41,790 nucleotides of DNA from Clostridiales bacterium (GCA_004555655.1 SFHJ01000021.1:1-41790), one strand, 5' to 3'; counted from the first letter of the stretch, positions 1 through 6,820 are shown. A program made the numbers and translations. Notes: generated by a model not told the origin, from the letters alone.

Positions 1-146
1 AAGCTCAATTCCACCTGACGATCCTCTGCGTCAATACCAAGTTCTTTGATCCAAGAGGAAGGCAGCGAAACCTTATACGTTTTGGAACCTTTCGCGGCAG
101 TTCCGCCGGGAGTCTGAATGATGATATTCCCAAGTCGTTTTTCCAA
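1..146 (-). CDS. AbrB/SpoVT-AbrB-like DNA-binding protein, 3' end cut by window edge
   Basis: A reading frame that begins with TTG (nt 146-144) and has no ATG. A strong ribosome site (GGTGGAGG) lies about 8 nt upstream. The 48 visible residues contain KVSLPSSWIKELGI followed by an acidic turn, which resembles the swapped-hairpin AbrB fold found in transition-state regulators and in MazE-type antitoxins. The rest of the gene lies outside the window, so a toxin partner cannot be checked. It is divergent from the serine recombinase and shares a 149-nt intergenic region with it that carries two short dyads. A role as element-encoded regulator or antitoxin is inference. An overlapping ATG-initiated frame at 5-247 looks spurious. 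Confidence 0.6.
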   Translation of the reverse strand, partial: MEKRLGNIIIQTPGGTAAKGSKTYKVSLPSSWIKELGIDAEDRQVELS

Positions 147-174
147 GCAAATCGCCTCCACCTATATTTTATAT

Positions 175-205
175 TATTCGTTACGAATATGCAACAGATT
201 GTTGC
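175..205. promoter_or_regulatory. Two adjacent dyads between abrB-like gene and recombinase
   Basis: TATTCG-TTA-CGAATA (175-189) and GCAACA-GAT-TGTTGC (191-205) are two perfect 6-bp inverted repeats. Each has a 3-nt spacer and they are almost abutting, in the region shared by two divergent genes. This is the arrangement expected of operators for a dimeric regulator. The regulator could be the AbrB-like protein; that is inference. Confidence 0.4.
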
Positions 206-295
206 GATCTCATATGTTATCATCTTTTGGCCGAGTAAACCGCACATTCGCCAAACTGCCTCCGTTGTGGGAAAATCATTCCGGAGGTGAAAACA

Positions 296-2098
296 ATGAT
301 TTTAGTGGCAAGCTACTGCCGCGTCTCAACGGACAAGGACGACCAGGCCAACTCCTTTGAGAGTCAGCGGCGCTATTTCAAGGAGTACATTGAACGGCAG
401 CCGGACTGGGAACTGTACGAAGTCTATGCCGACGAAGGCATCACCGGCACGTCCACCAAAAAGCGGGCCGCCTTCAACCGCATGATCAATGACGCCCACC
501 TGGGAAAATTCAAACTGATTATCACCAAGGAGGTCAGCCGCTTTTCCCGAAACATTCTGGACACGATCTCTTATACCCGAGCGCTGAAGCAAATCGGCGT
601 TGGCGTACTCTTCATGAACGACGGCATCAGCACGCTGGAGCCGGACGCGGAGCTTCGGCTCAGTATCATGGGCTCCATCGCCCAGGAGGAGAGTCGCAAG
701 ACGTCCACCCGGGTAAAATGGGGACAGACCCGTCAGATGGAGAGGGGAGTGGTGTTCGGAAGATCCCTTCTGGGGTATGATGTCAAGGACGGGCACATGA
801 CAGTGGAGCCGGAGGGCGCAGCTCTGATCCGGCTCATCTTTCACAAGTACGGAATCGAGAAAAAGGGCACCACTGTCATCGCAAGAGAGCTTCGGGAAGA
901 CGGCTTTTTGACTTACCGGGGAAATCCCAAATGGTCGGGCAGTCATGTTCTCAAAATTCTCAAAAATGAAAAGTATGTTGGCGACCTTGTGCAGAAAAAG
1001 ACCTTCACGCCGGATTACCTGACTCACGCTAAAAAGTACAATCACGGGGAAGAGGAACTGGTGGTCATCGAAAACCACCATGAGCCTATCATCGACCGGG
1101 ATTTGTGGAATATGGTCCAGTCCGAAATCAAAAGGCGAGACCGGCATGGAATCCCGGGTGCAGGGCACTCCAATCGCTATGTGTTCAGCGGCAGGATCAA
1201 GTGCGGCGCGTGTGGAGCCAGCTTCATATCCCGGAAAAGGAAGCGAAAGAATGGCTCAGCAGCCCGATACTGGAGTTGCTACAACGCCACAATGGACGGC
1301 GCACAGCATCTGGATCCGCAGGGGAACGAGGTCGGCTGCAGCATCGGAAAGGTCATACGCGACGAACAGGCCACAGAGATTTTGAAGCTTTGTCTGACCT
1401 CCCTGCGGATCGACCGCGGCTGGGTCGTCCAACGTGTAGCCGACATCACCATGGAAGCCATCCGGGCAGGGGAGGCCGGCACAGCCGGCAATACGGACCG
1501 GCTGGAATTTGAGATCGGCCAGCTGATGAAGAAAAAGGAGAATGTCCTGGTAGCGTTTTTCTCCAAGAGCATTACCAAGGAGGAGATGAGAATGATGAAC
1601 GAGCGGTATGACAACCAGCTCGACAGCCTGCGCTCCCAATTAGACGCCATTAAAGCGCGGGAGCGCATTTCTTATGAGACGGCTACGCTGCGAGAGGACA
1701 TCAAGAAGCATGTGACAGCCATTGTCAACGGCGACTGTGACGATGAGGTATTCCTGAAAAACAGCTTGGATCACATGGTAATTTACAGGGAGCGAAGAAT
1801 TGAGGTGCGGCTCAATCTGCTGCCGCAAAAATGGCGCTTTGTACTGGAAAGCCTGCGAGATATTCGCAGGCATATAGAGGCGGAAAATGGGGCCAATTTC
1901 CAAAATGCGGTAAAAACCGCCGAAAACCCAGTCATTCCAACGGTTTCCGAGGCATGTGTACATTTTGACCCCTCTGTGTCGGCCGGTTTTTCCGAAAGCC
2001 CGTCCCAAAAAAGTCAGTATTTGCAAGGGCTCCGAACTCGTGTCCTTTTTGACGCGTCTGTACCGATATCGGTCAGAAGACCCTTCAGCTCAGGATAG
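296..2098 (+). CDS. Large serine recombinase (site-specific integrase/excisionase)
   Basis: A 600-residue member of the large serine recombinase family, which cuts and rejoins DNA at att sites through a phosphoserine link. The resolvase domain (about 1-150) holds the catalytic serine in YCRVST (Ser11) and the arginines of SRFSR (83, 86). A Recombinase domain follows (about 155-290), then a zinc ribbon with Cys303, Cys306, Cys328 and Cys348, and a charged, probably coiled-coil segment (about 395-470). The start is ATG 296, 5 nt after GGAGGTGA; a GTG at 287 lies inside that ribosome site. The last 14 or so codons, including the stop, lie beyond the integration junction and are read from the antisense strand of cotJC. 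The C-terminus should therefore change after excision. It is convergent with the cotJ genes. Confidence 0.93.
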   Translation: MILVASYCRVSTDKDDQANSFESQRRYFKEYIERQPDWELYEVYADEGITGTSTKKRAAFNRMINDAHLGKFKLIITKEVSRFSRNILDTISYTRALKQIGVGVLFMNDGISTLEPDAELRLSIMGSIAQEESRKTSTRVKWGQTRQMERGVVFGRSLLGYDVKDGHMTVEPEGAALIRLIFHKYGIEKKGTTVIARELREDGFLTYRGNPKWSGSHVLKILKNEKYVGDLVQKKTFTPDYLTHAKKYNHGEEELVVIENHHEPIIDRDLWNMVQSEIKRRDRHGIPGAGHSNRYVFSGRIKCGACGASFISRKRKRKNGSAARYWSCYNATMDGAQHLDPQGNEVGCSIGKVIRDEQATEILKLCLTSLRIDRGWVVQRVADITMEAIRAGEAGTAGNTDRLEFEIGQLMKKKENVLVAFFSKSITKEEMRMMNERYDNQLDSLRSQLDAIKARERISYETATLREDIKKHVTAIVNGDCDDEVFLKNSLDHMVIYRERRIEVRLNLLPQKWRFVLESLRDIRRHIEAENGANFQNAVKTAENPVIPTVSEACVHFDPSVSAGFSESPSQKSQYLQGLRTRVLFDASVPISVRRPFSSG

Positions 2099-2247
2099 GG
2101 CATACTGTAGCGCTGGCTGAGATAGCGCAAAGACGCGCCAAGCTCGCCGTCCGGCCCGCCGTACTGTGAAATGATGAGAGACGCCAGACGCGGATTGGTG
2201 TTGGCAATTTTGATCGGATATTGCAGCCGCTTTTCATAGACAAACAT
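2014..2247 (-). pseudogene. cotJC: cotJC 5' fragment (manganese-catalase-like spore coat protein), interrupted
   Basis: The 77-codon frame starts MFVYEKRLQYPIKIANTNP and contains GPDGELGASLRYLSQRYSMPY, a hallmark of CotJC, a manganese-catalase-family protein of the spore coat. Intact CotJC is about 190 residues, with metal-ligand Glu/His residues further on (normally GTEELAHLE). Here the sequence switches after LLTDIGT to 14 unrelated residues and a stop at 2014. The gene is therefore cut by the recombinase element. The fragment keeps a good ribosome site (AAGGAGG) inside the end of the cotJA-cotJB gene, 2 nt upstream. Without excision of the element no functional CotJC can be made from this copy. 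Confidence 0.88.
2057..2073. other. Putative attachment-site junction (attR/attL) in cotJC
   Basis: The CotJC frame matches the family up to LLTDIGT, then diverges. The junction is in GGTACAGA (minus strand, 2064-2057). Next to it lies a perfect 12-bp palindrome, ACCGATATCGGT (2062-2073), which encodes the conserved Asp-Ile-Gly. Large serine recombinases use short cores flanked by imperfect dyads, so the position is plausible. The exact crossover dinucleotide cannot be set without the other end. Confidence 0.5.
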
Positions 2248-2249
2248 GC

Positions 2250-2717
2250 TCAGCCCTCCTTATATTCCCACGGCCAGGGGTTATCCAGCCACGCATAGCT
2301 GCCGCTCTGCGCGGAACGGACCTGCATCAAGACGCCGCCGTTCTGCTCGTACTGCTGTATGGCCTGCTCATACATCTCGGCATACTGGTTGAAAAGCGAA
2401 ACAGCCTCTTCGTCGTCTTTGTGCGTATCGAGATACAGCGCCAGCTCGTGCATGGCAAAGCCAAGCGATTGCAGCTCGCCGAGCGCAGTGCCGTTTTTCT
2501 CCTGCGTATTGACCATCCCGCGGTAGGGAAGATCCAGCCCCGGAAACAGTGTGCCGCGGATGAGCGCGTTTGCCGCGTCATAGCGTTCGCTGTTTTCCTG
2601 CTGGAACGGGACGTACGGATTGGCCAGCGGCGCGCAGGCGGGAAGCGTTCCCTGCCAGTCGGCGCAGCCGCCAGAACTCTCTGCACAGTGCGATGCATGT
2701 AATTTACGAATCTCCAA
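2250..2717 (-). CDS. cotJB: CotJA-CotJB fusion spore coat protein
   Basis: A 155-residue protein with two coat-protein modules that are normally separate genes. Residues about 30-70 look like CotJA (LANPYVPFQQ, then RGTLFPGLDLPY). Residues about 76-155 look like CotJB (ELALYLDTHKDDEEA, then NPWPWEY near the end). CotJA, CotJB and CotJC are co-expressed in the mother cell and assemble in the inner coat. The start is TTG at 2717-2715: AAAGGAG lies 8 nt upstream of it, while the upstream ATG codons (2741, 2735) have no such site. The CATAGATT box (minus strand, 2771-2764), about 45 nt upstream, resembles a mother-cell -10 element, but no convincing -35 is seen. It is directly followed by the cotJC fragment, in the same operon. 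Confidence 0.8.
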   Translation of the reverse strand: MEIRKLHASHCAESSGGCADWQGTLPACAPLANPYVPFQQENSERYDAANALIRGTLFPGLDLPYRGMVNTQEKNGTALGELQSLGFAMHELALYLDTHKDDEEAVSLFNQYAEMYEQAIQQYEQNGGVLMQVRSAQSGSYAWLDNPWPWEYKEG

Positions 2718-2796
2718 GATCCTGACTCCTTTCATGGGCATTCTCTTTCAAGCGCCCTGAACCAATCTATGCAGGCACCGTTCGACGCGTGCGCGC

Positions 2797-2826
2797 AAAA
2801 AACGTCCCGGCGCTCACTGCGCCGGG
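2797..2826 (-). terminator. Rho-independent terminator of the LysR gene
   Basis: A perfect 8-bp stem CCCGGCGC/GCGCCGGG with a 5-nt loop (2806-2826) is followed on the minus strand by acgtttttt. It lies just after the LysR stop codon and separates that gene from cotJ. Confidence 0.85.
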
Positions 2827-2837
2827 CACAGATCCTG

Positions 2838-3686
2838 CTATGAAAAAAACAGCTCGATCTTTCTCTGCACGTCTGCCTGCGGCAGCCAGACCAGATTGAA
2901 CTGCCGTACGATGGGGCCGCTGGAGAGCGTGAAAGTGGCAAGCGCGGGGTCGCTGTCGGCCAGTACCTTGTAGACAAATGAGACGCCGAAGCCCTTGCGC
3001 ACCAGATCTCCGATCAGCTTGAAGCTGGAGATGCAGATGCGCCCGGCAAAACGGCTGAGCGATTCGTTGCAGCTGCGCAGCTGCTGCTCAAGGATCGCGC
3101 GTGTGCCGGAGCCGTCCTCGCGGTGGATGATTGTCTCCTCCAGCAGTTCCCGAACCGTGACCTCACGCCCGGCGAAGCGGTGCTCTTTTGGGCACACGCC
3201 GACAAAAGGCTCTTCGCGCAGGCACCGGCTGTCGTAGCGCGCTTTATCAAAAAAGCCCTCGACAATGGCAAAGTCCAGCCGGTCTTCGTCCAGAAGACGA
3301 AGAAGGTGCTCGGTATTGTCAACAAGCAGCGTCAGTTCAGCCTGCTTCTTTTTCAAAAACCGCTCGATCTGCTCCGGTAGGACGTAGTCACCGATGGTCT
3401 TGGTCGCCCCGATGCGCAGCGCCTGCACGCCGCCGCCCGCGAGCTGGCGTCGCACGTCGCGGTCGTTTGCACGCATGGCGCGGGCATAGCGCTCAAGCGT
3501 CTGTGCCTGCGGCGTTTTTTCAAGCGTCCGGTTCTGATACGTAAACAGCGCGCAGCCATACGCGCGTTCAAGAAACTGGATATGCTGCGTGACAGCGGGC
3601 TGCGTAATATGCAGCCGTGCGGCCGCTTCACGATAATTCATGGTATCGCAAACAGTCAAAAACGTGTCCATCCGATAGTCCAGCAT
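2838..3686 (-). CDS. LysR-family transcriptional regulator
   Basis: A 282-residue LysR-type activator/repressor. The N-terminal winged helix-turn-helix is clear (residues about 1-60: FLTVCDTMNYREAAARLHIT, then QPAVTQHIQFLE). A periplasmic-binding-like effector domain follows (about 90-280). The start is the ATG at 3686, with GGGAGGA 6 nt upstream. A far longer open frame extends upstream through the neighbouring gene but is an antisense artefact. It is divergent from the fusion reductase, with 126 bp between them, and an ATAA-N7-TTAT dyad overlaps the reductase -35. This is the classical layout for a LysR protein controlling its neighbour. The effector is unknown; a sulfur or nitrogen oxide compound is a guess from the target gene. 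Confidence 0.9.
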   Translation of the reverse strand: MLDYRMDTFLTVCDTMNYREAAARLHITQPAVTQHIQFLERAYGCALFTYQNRTLEKTPQAQTLERYARAMRANDRDVRRQLAGGGVQALRIGATKTIGDYVLPEQIERFLKKKQAELTLLVDNTEHLLRLLDEDRLDFAIVEGFFDKARYDSRCLREEPFVGVCPKEHRFAGREVTVRELLEETIIHREDGSGTRAILEQQLRSCNESLSRFAGRICISSFKLIGDLVRKGFGVSFVYKVLADSDPALATFTLSSGPIVRQFNLVWLPQADVQRKIELFFS

Positions 3687-3730
3687 GGCTTCCTCCCATA
3701 TAAGCATTTGTGATCGAACTATAACAAACA

Positions 3731-3764
3731 ATAAATTGATTTTATCACATGCAGGTGCTACAAT
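3731..3764 (+). promoter_or_regulatory. Promoter of the fusion reductase with overlapping LysR-type operator
   Basis: TTGATT (3736-3741), 17 nt, TACAAT (3759-3764) form a good sigma-A promoter. The dyad ATAA-ATTGATT-TTAT (3731-3745) has the T-N11-A form of LysR-family sites and covers the -35. A wider TGTGAT/ATCACA pair (about 3709-3749) brackets the same region. Confidence 0.6.
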
Positions 3765-3812
3765 CAAGGTATCAGAACACGGAAACAAAAAACAGATAAA
3801 GGAGAAACAGCC

Positions 3813-6386
3813 ATGGATGTCATTGTCATCGGCGGCGTGGCCGCCGGGACCAAAGCTGCTGCAAAGCTCTTGCGGCAGGACCGCAGCGCCAACGTCACTG
3901 TCTACACCAAATCGCAGGATATCTCCTATGCCGGATGCGGTCTGCCGTACTATGTCGGCGGCAGCATTGCGTCCCGCGACGAGCTGATCGTCAACACCCC
4001 GCAGAAGTATGCCGCACTCACCGGCGCGCATGTCAAGACCGGCATGGAGGCCATCGGCGTTGACGCGGCCAGCAAGACGGTCACATTCCGCAGCCTTGCC
4101 ACAGGTGAGGAGAGCCTTGCGCACTATGATAGCCTCATCCTTGCCACGGGCGCGGAGCCGTTTGTGCCGGATGTACCCGGCAAAGACCTTCCAGGCGTGT
4201 TCACCATGCGCGCACCCGACGACGCGACCGGCCTGCGCGCATATGTAAAGGACAACGCCTGCCGCAGCGCAGTCGTGGTCGGCTGCGGTTTTATCGGCCT
4301 TGAGATTGCGGAAAACCTCATGGCGCAGGGGCTGCAGGTCACGGCGCTCGACATGGCAAACCAGGTGCTGCCCAACCTCTTTGATACCGAAATGGCTGAT
4401 TATATCCGCCGCGAGCTGCAGAAAAAGGGGTTGCGCGTGGTGCTGGGCGCAGCGCTCGAGCAGATTACGGGTGAGGCGCGCGCCACAGGTGTGCGCACAA
4501 GCGTCGGCGCTGTGTCCGGCGACGTGATTGTGCTGGCCATCGGCGTGCGCCCCGCGACCGGCTTCCTTGCAGATACGGGCCTGGAGATGAACAAGGGCAC
4601 GGTCGTGGTCGACGCGTACCAGCGCACGAATCTGCCTGATATCTACGCTGTTGGCGACTGCGCGCAGGTATATAACCGCCTGACCGGGAAGCCGCAGTGG
4701 TCGGCCATGGGCTCGACCGCCAATCTTACAGGCAGGTGCCTTGCCAAGAACCTCACCGGCAAGGATGCGCGCTACGGCGGCTGCCTCGGCACTGGCGTGG
4801 TGCGGCTGGCCGAAGGTCTGAACGCGGGCCGTACGGGCCTGACCGGGCAGCAGGCGAAAGACGCCGGCTTTGACGCCGTATCCGTCACATGCGTCACGGA
4901 TGATAAAGCGCACTATTATCCCGGCGCTTCCACCTTTGTGACAAAGCTGACTGCAGACCGCGCGACGCACCGCGTGCTGGGCATTCAGGTTGTCGGCGCA
5001 GGCGCGGTGGATAAGATGGTTGATATTGCTGTGACGGGCATCGCCATGGACGCGAAGCTTGAAGATTTTGACACGCTGGACTTTGCCTATGCGCCTCCGT
5101 TTTCCACGGCCATCCATCCGTTCGTGCAGGCGTGCTACATTCTGGAAAACAAACTTGAAGGCCGCTTTGAGACCTTTACTCCGGCTGAGTATGCCGCCGG
5201 CGCCGCGAAGGGCTACCGCGTGATTGACGTGCAGCCCGAGGCCAGAATCCCCGGCGCAACGTGGGTCGATCTGAGCAAGGTGACCGGTCCTGTCGAGGGT
5301 CTGGATCCGGATGAAAAGCTGCTTCTGGTCTGCGCCAAGGGAAAGCGCGGCTATTTCCTGCAGAACCGGCTCAAAGCCTACGGCTACACCAATACACGCG
5401 TGCTCGAGGGCGGTGCGTTCATCAACACCGTTAAGGTGCAGCGCACCGGCGGCAAGCTGCCCGCGTCGGAGATCAAGCGCGTCAAGGGCCTTGGCTGCCT
5501 GCAGGATAAGCGCTTCGACGACGTGTTTAACGTCCGCGTCATCACGAGAAACGGCAAGATCACTGCAGAAGAGCAGCGCACCATCGCGGAAGCGGCTGAG
5601 CTGTTCGGCAGCGGTGCCGTCACCATGACCACGCGCCTGACGTTGGAGATTCAGGGCGTTGCGTATGATAAGATCGACGATACCATTGCATACCTGAAAG
5701 AGAGAGGTCTTGAAACCGGCGGCACGGGCAGTCTGGTGCGTCCGGTCGTCTCGTGCAAGGGTACGACGTGTCAGTACGGCCTGCTTGATTCGTTTGATCT
5801 GTCCGAAAAGCTGCATGAGCGCTTCTATATCGGCTATCACGGCGTGACGCTGCCGCACAAGTTCAAGATCGCAGTCGGCGGCTGTCCCAACAACTGTGTC
5901 AAGCCCGACCTCAACGACCTCGGCATCGTGGGCCAGCGCGTGCCGCTGGTGGACTTTTCCAAGTGCCGCGGCTGCAAGAAGTGCCAGGTGGAGGCAAGCT
6001 GCCCGGTGCATGTGGCCAAGGTAGAAAACGGCAAGATTCTCATCGACCCCAATACGTGCAACAACTGCGGCCGCTGCAAGGGCAAGTGCCCGTTCGGCGC
6101 GCTGGAGGAGTATCAGGAGGGGTATAAAGTCTACATTGGCGGCCGCTGGGGCAAGCGCACGGCAAACGGCCGGCCGCTGGAAAAAATCTTCACCTCGGAG
6201 GACGAAGTGCTGGATGTGGTGGAGAAGGCGATTTTGTTCTTCCGCGACGAGGGCGTTACCGGCGAGCGTTTTGCCGATACCATCGACCGTCTGGGCTTTG
6301 ACTATGTGCAGAAAAAGCTGCTGGAAGGCAGCGTGGATAAATCTGCCGTGCTGAACAAAACAGTCGTAGGAGGAGCGACCTGCTGA
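3813..6386 (+). CDS. Fusion reductase: CoA-disulfide-reductase-like flavoprotein + rhodanese + siroheme/4Fe-4S half + ferredoxin
   Basis: An 857-residue cytoplasmic redox protein with four parts. (1) Residues 1-450 are an FAD/NAD(P)H disulfide oxidoreductase with GGVAAG near the start, redox Cys42 in SYAGCGLPYY, a second dinucleotide motif (VVVGCGFIGLE) and AVGDCAQ. (2) Residues about 465-540 are a rhodanese with Cys507 in LLVCAKGKRG. (3) Residues about 545-705 are a nitrite/sulfite reductase half-domain with Cys648, Cys653, Cys691 and Cys695 for a siroheme-linked cluster. (4) Residues 715-765 are a ferredoxin module binding two 4Fe-4S clusters (Cys718/721/724/730 and 749/752/755/759). Electrons could pass from NAD(P)H through FAD and persulfide to the siroheme centre, so reduction of sulfite, polysulfide or nitrite is plausible; the substrate is inference. 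AAAGGAG lies 8 nt before the ATG. Single-gene transcript next to the divergent LysR gene. Confidence 0.85.
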   Translation: MDVIVIGGVAAGTKAAAKLLRQDRSANVTVYTKSQDISYAGCGLPYYVGGSIASRDELIVNTPQKYAALTGAHVKTGMEAIGVDAASKTVTFRSLATGEESLAHYDSLILATGAEPFVPDVPGKDLPGVFTMRAPDDATGLRAYVKDNACRSAVVVGCGFIGLEIAENLMAQGLQVTALDMANQVLPNLFDTEMADYIRRELQKKGLRVVLGAALEQITGEARATGVRTSVGAVSGDVIVLAIGVRPATGFLADTGLEMNKGTVVVDAYQRTNLPDIYAVGDCAQVYNRLTGKPQWSAMGSTANLTGRCLAKNLTGKDARYGGCLGTGVVRLAEGLNAGRTGLTGQQAKDAGFDAVSVTCVTDDKAHYYPGASTFVTKLTADRATHRVLGIQVVGAGAVDKMVDIAVTGIAMDAKLEDFDTLDFAYAPPFSTAIHPFVQACYILENKLEGRFETFTPAEYAAGAAKGYRVIDVQPEARIPGATWVDLSKVTGPVEGLDPDEKLLLVCAKGKRGYFLQNRLKAYGYTNTRVLEGGAFINTVKVQRTGGKLPASEIKRVKGLGCLQDKRFDDVFNVRVITRNGKITAEEQRTIAEAAELFGSGAVTMTTRLTLEIQGVAYDKIDDTIAYLKERGLETGGTGSLVRPVVSCKGTTCQYGLLDSFDLSEKLHERFYIGYHGVTLPHKFKIAVGGCPNNCVKPDLNDLGIVGQRVPLVDFSKCRGCKKCQVEASCPVHVAKVENGKILIDPNTCNNCGRCKGKCPFGALEEYQEGYKVYIGGRWGKRTANGRPLEKIFTSEDEVLDVVEKAILFFRDEGVTGERFADTIDRLGFDYVQKKLLEGSVDKSAVLNKTVVGGATC

Positions 6387-6396
6387 CAAAGCAATG

Positions 6397-6437
6397 GCGC
6401 CCGGCCGGGCAGGAGTCTTCCTGCGCCGTCCGGGCGC
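6397..6437. terminator. Long GC-rich hairpin between convergent genes
   Basis: Outer stem GCGCCCGG/CCGGGCGC (6397-6404, 6430-6437) with an inner stem GCAGGA-GTCT-TCCTGC (6409-6424). It lies just past the stop codons of the convergent fusion reductase and the 32-codon ORF, so it probably ends both transcripts. No T-run follows on either strand, which lowers confidence. Confidence 0.4.
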
Positions 6438-6441
6438 GGCC

Positions 6442-6540
6442 TCATCGGCTGCTGACTTCATAGTCAAGCTCTGAAAAGATCAGATCGTCCACATCACCAG
6501 TCACATCCGTGCCCGCGACAGGCGGCATTGCAAAATGCAT
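6442..6540 (-). CDS. Small acidic protein, 32 codons, unknown function
   Basis: ATG (6540-6538) is preceded by a near-perfect ribosome site, AAGGAGG, 6 nt away. The 32-residue product begins MHFAMPPVAGTD and is acidic (7 Asp/Glu against 1 Arg), with no membrane segment or cysteine. I do not recognise it. Upstream is a good match to a sigma-E promoter (see 6573-6601), so expression in the mother cell during sporulation is possible. A GC-rich hairpin follows the stop codon. No second gene is seen in the transcript. A chance ORF cannot be excluded. Confidence 0.45.
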   Translation of the reverse strand: MHFAMPPVAGTDVTGDVDDLIFSELDYEVSSR

Positions 6541-6572
6541 CAGTATCCTCCTTAAAAGCGTCGTTACTGATT

Positions 6573-6601
6573 ATCCTATGCACCACCCGGCAGAAATATG
6601 C
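6573..6601 (-). promoter_or_regulatory. Possible sigma-E (mother-cell) promoter for the 32-codon ORF
   Basis: On the minus strand GCATATTT (6601-6594), 13 nt, CATAGGAT (6580-6573). The -35 fits GHATANNT fully and the -10 fits CATACAnT at 6 of 8 positions, with usual spacing. A start near 6566 would give a leader of about 26 nt that includes the ribosome site. Confidence 0.45.
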
Positions 6602-6605
6602 CTGC

Positions 6606-6634
6606 TTGACAAGGCAAAATGCGTATTGTAGAAT
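6606..6634 (+). promoter_or_regulatory. Promoter of tRNA-Arg
   Basis: TTGACA (6606-6611), 17 nt, TAGAAT (6629-6634): a strong sigma-A promoter that would start about 6 nt before the mature tRNA. Confidence 0.8.
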
Positions 6635-6646
6635 AACGGAGCAAAC

Positions 6647-6722
6647 GCCCCAGTAGCTCAGTGGATAGAGCACTCGCCTCCTAAGCGAGGGGTCAGAGGT
6701 TCGAATCCTCCCTGGGGTGCCA
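6647..6722 (+). tRNA. tRNA-Arg (anticodon CCT)
   Basis: A full cloverleaf: acceptor GCCCCAG/CTGGGGT, D arm GCTC/GAGC, anticodon arm CTCGC-CTCCTAA-GCGAG with anticodon CCT, variable loop, T arm AGAGG-TTCGAAT-CCTCC (one unpaired position), discriminator G and an encoded CCA. It reads AGG codons. The gene stands alone with its own promoter and terminator. Confidence 0.95.
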
Positions 6723-6725
6723 CGC

Positions 6726-6760
6726 CGGAGCAGGCTTTCTTTGCCTGCTCCGTTTTTTTT
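6726..6760 (+). terminator. Terminator of tRNA-Arg
   Basis: CGGAGCAGGC/GCCTGCTCCG, a 10-bp perfect stem with a 7-nt loop (6726-6752), followed by eight T. Confidence 0.92.
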
Positions 6761-6780
6761 GGAGTCACAGCATGCACATG

Positions 6781-6820
6781 CCGCTGTAAGCCTTCTTCAT
6801 GGGCTTGCAGCGGTATTTTT
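6781..6820 (+). terminator. Second terminator-like hairpin upstream of spoIIIAA
   Basis: CCGCTGTAAGCC/GGCTTGCAGCGG (6781-6792, 6802-6813), a 12-bp stem with one G-U pair and a 9-nt loop, followed by TATTTTT. It would insulate spoIIIA from the tRNA unit. The remaining bases up to 6959 show no gene; a sigma-E promoter for spoIIIA is expected there but I cannot place it firmly. Confidence 0.6.

Larger units (their letters stand above)
1..2064. mobile_element. Right end of a serine-recombinase element integrated in cotJC (continues left of window)
   Basis: The element comprises the AbrB-like gene and a large serine recombinase. Its right boundary is set by the point where the CotJC reading frame loses family resemblance (nt about 2057-2064, after residues LLTDIGT). 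The other boundary and the remainder of cotJC should lie to the left of nt 1. Large serine recombinases usually sit next to an attachment site, as here. Insertion in a mother-cell sporulation gene recalls the skin element in sigK and SP-beta in spsM, where excision during sporulation restores the gene. Whether this element excises is not visible. Confidence 0.65.

Noticed and set aside
184..223. A sigma-E-like promoter for the recombinase (GAATATGC ... CATATGTT)
   Set aside because: The two boxes are 18 nt apart, too far for sigma-E, and they overlap the dyads; sporulation control of the recombinase is attractive but not shown here.
2838..6467. A 1209-codon open frame on the minus strand
   Set aside because: Only its last 282 codons (from ATG 3686) encode a known protein (LysR). 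The rest is antisense to the fusion reductase, with His/Ala/Arg-rich composition typical of shadow frames in G+C-rich genes.
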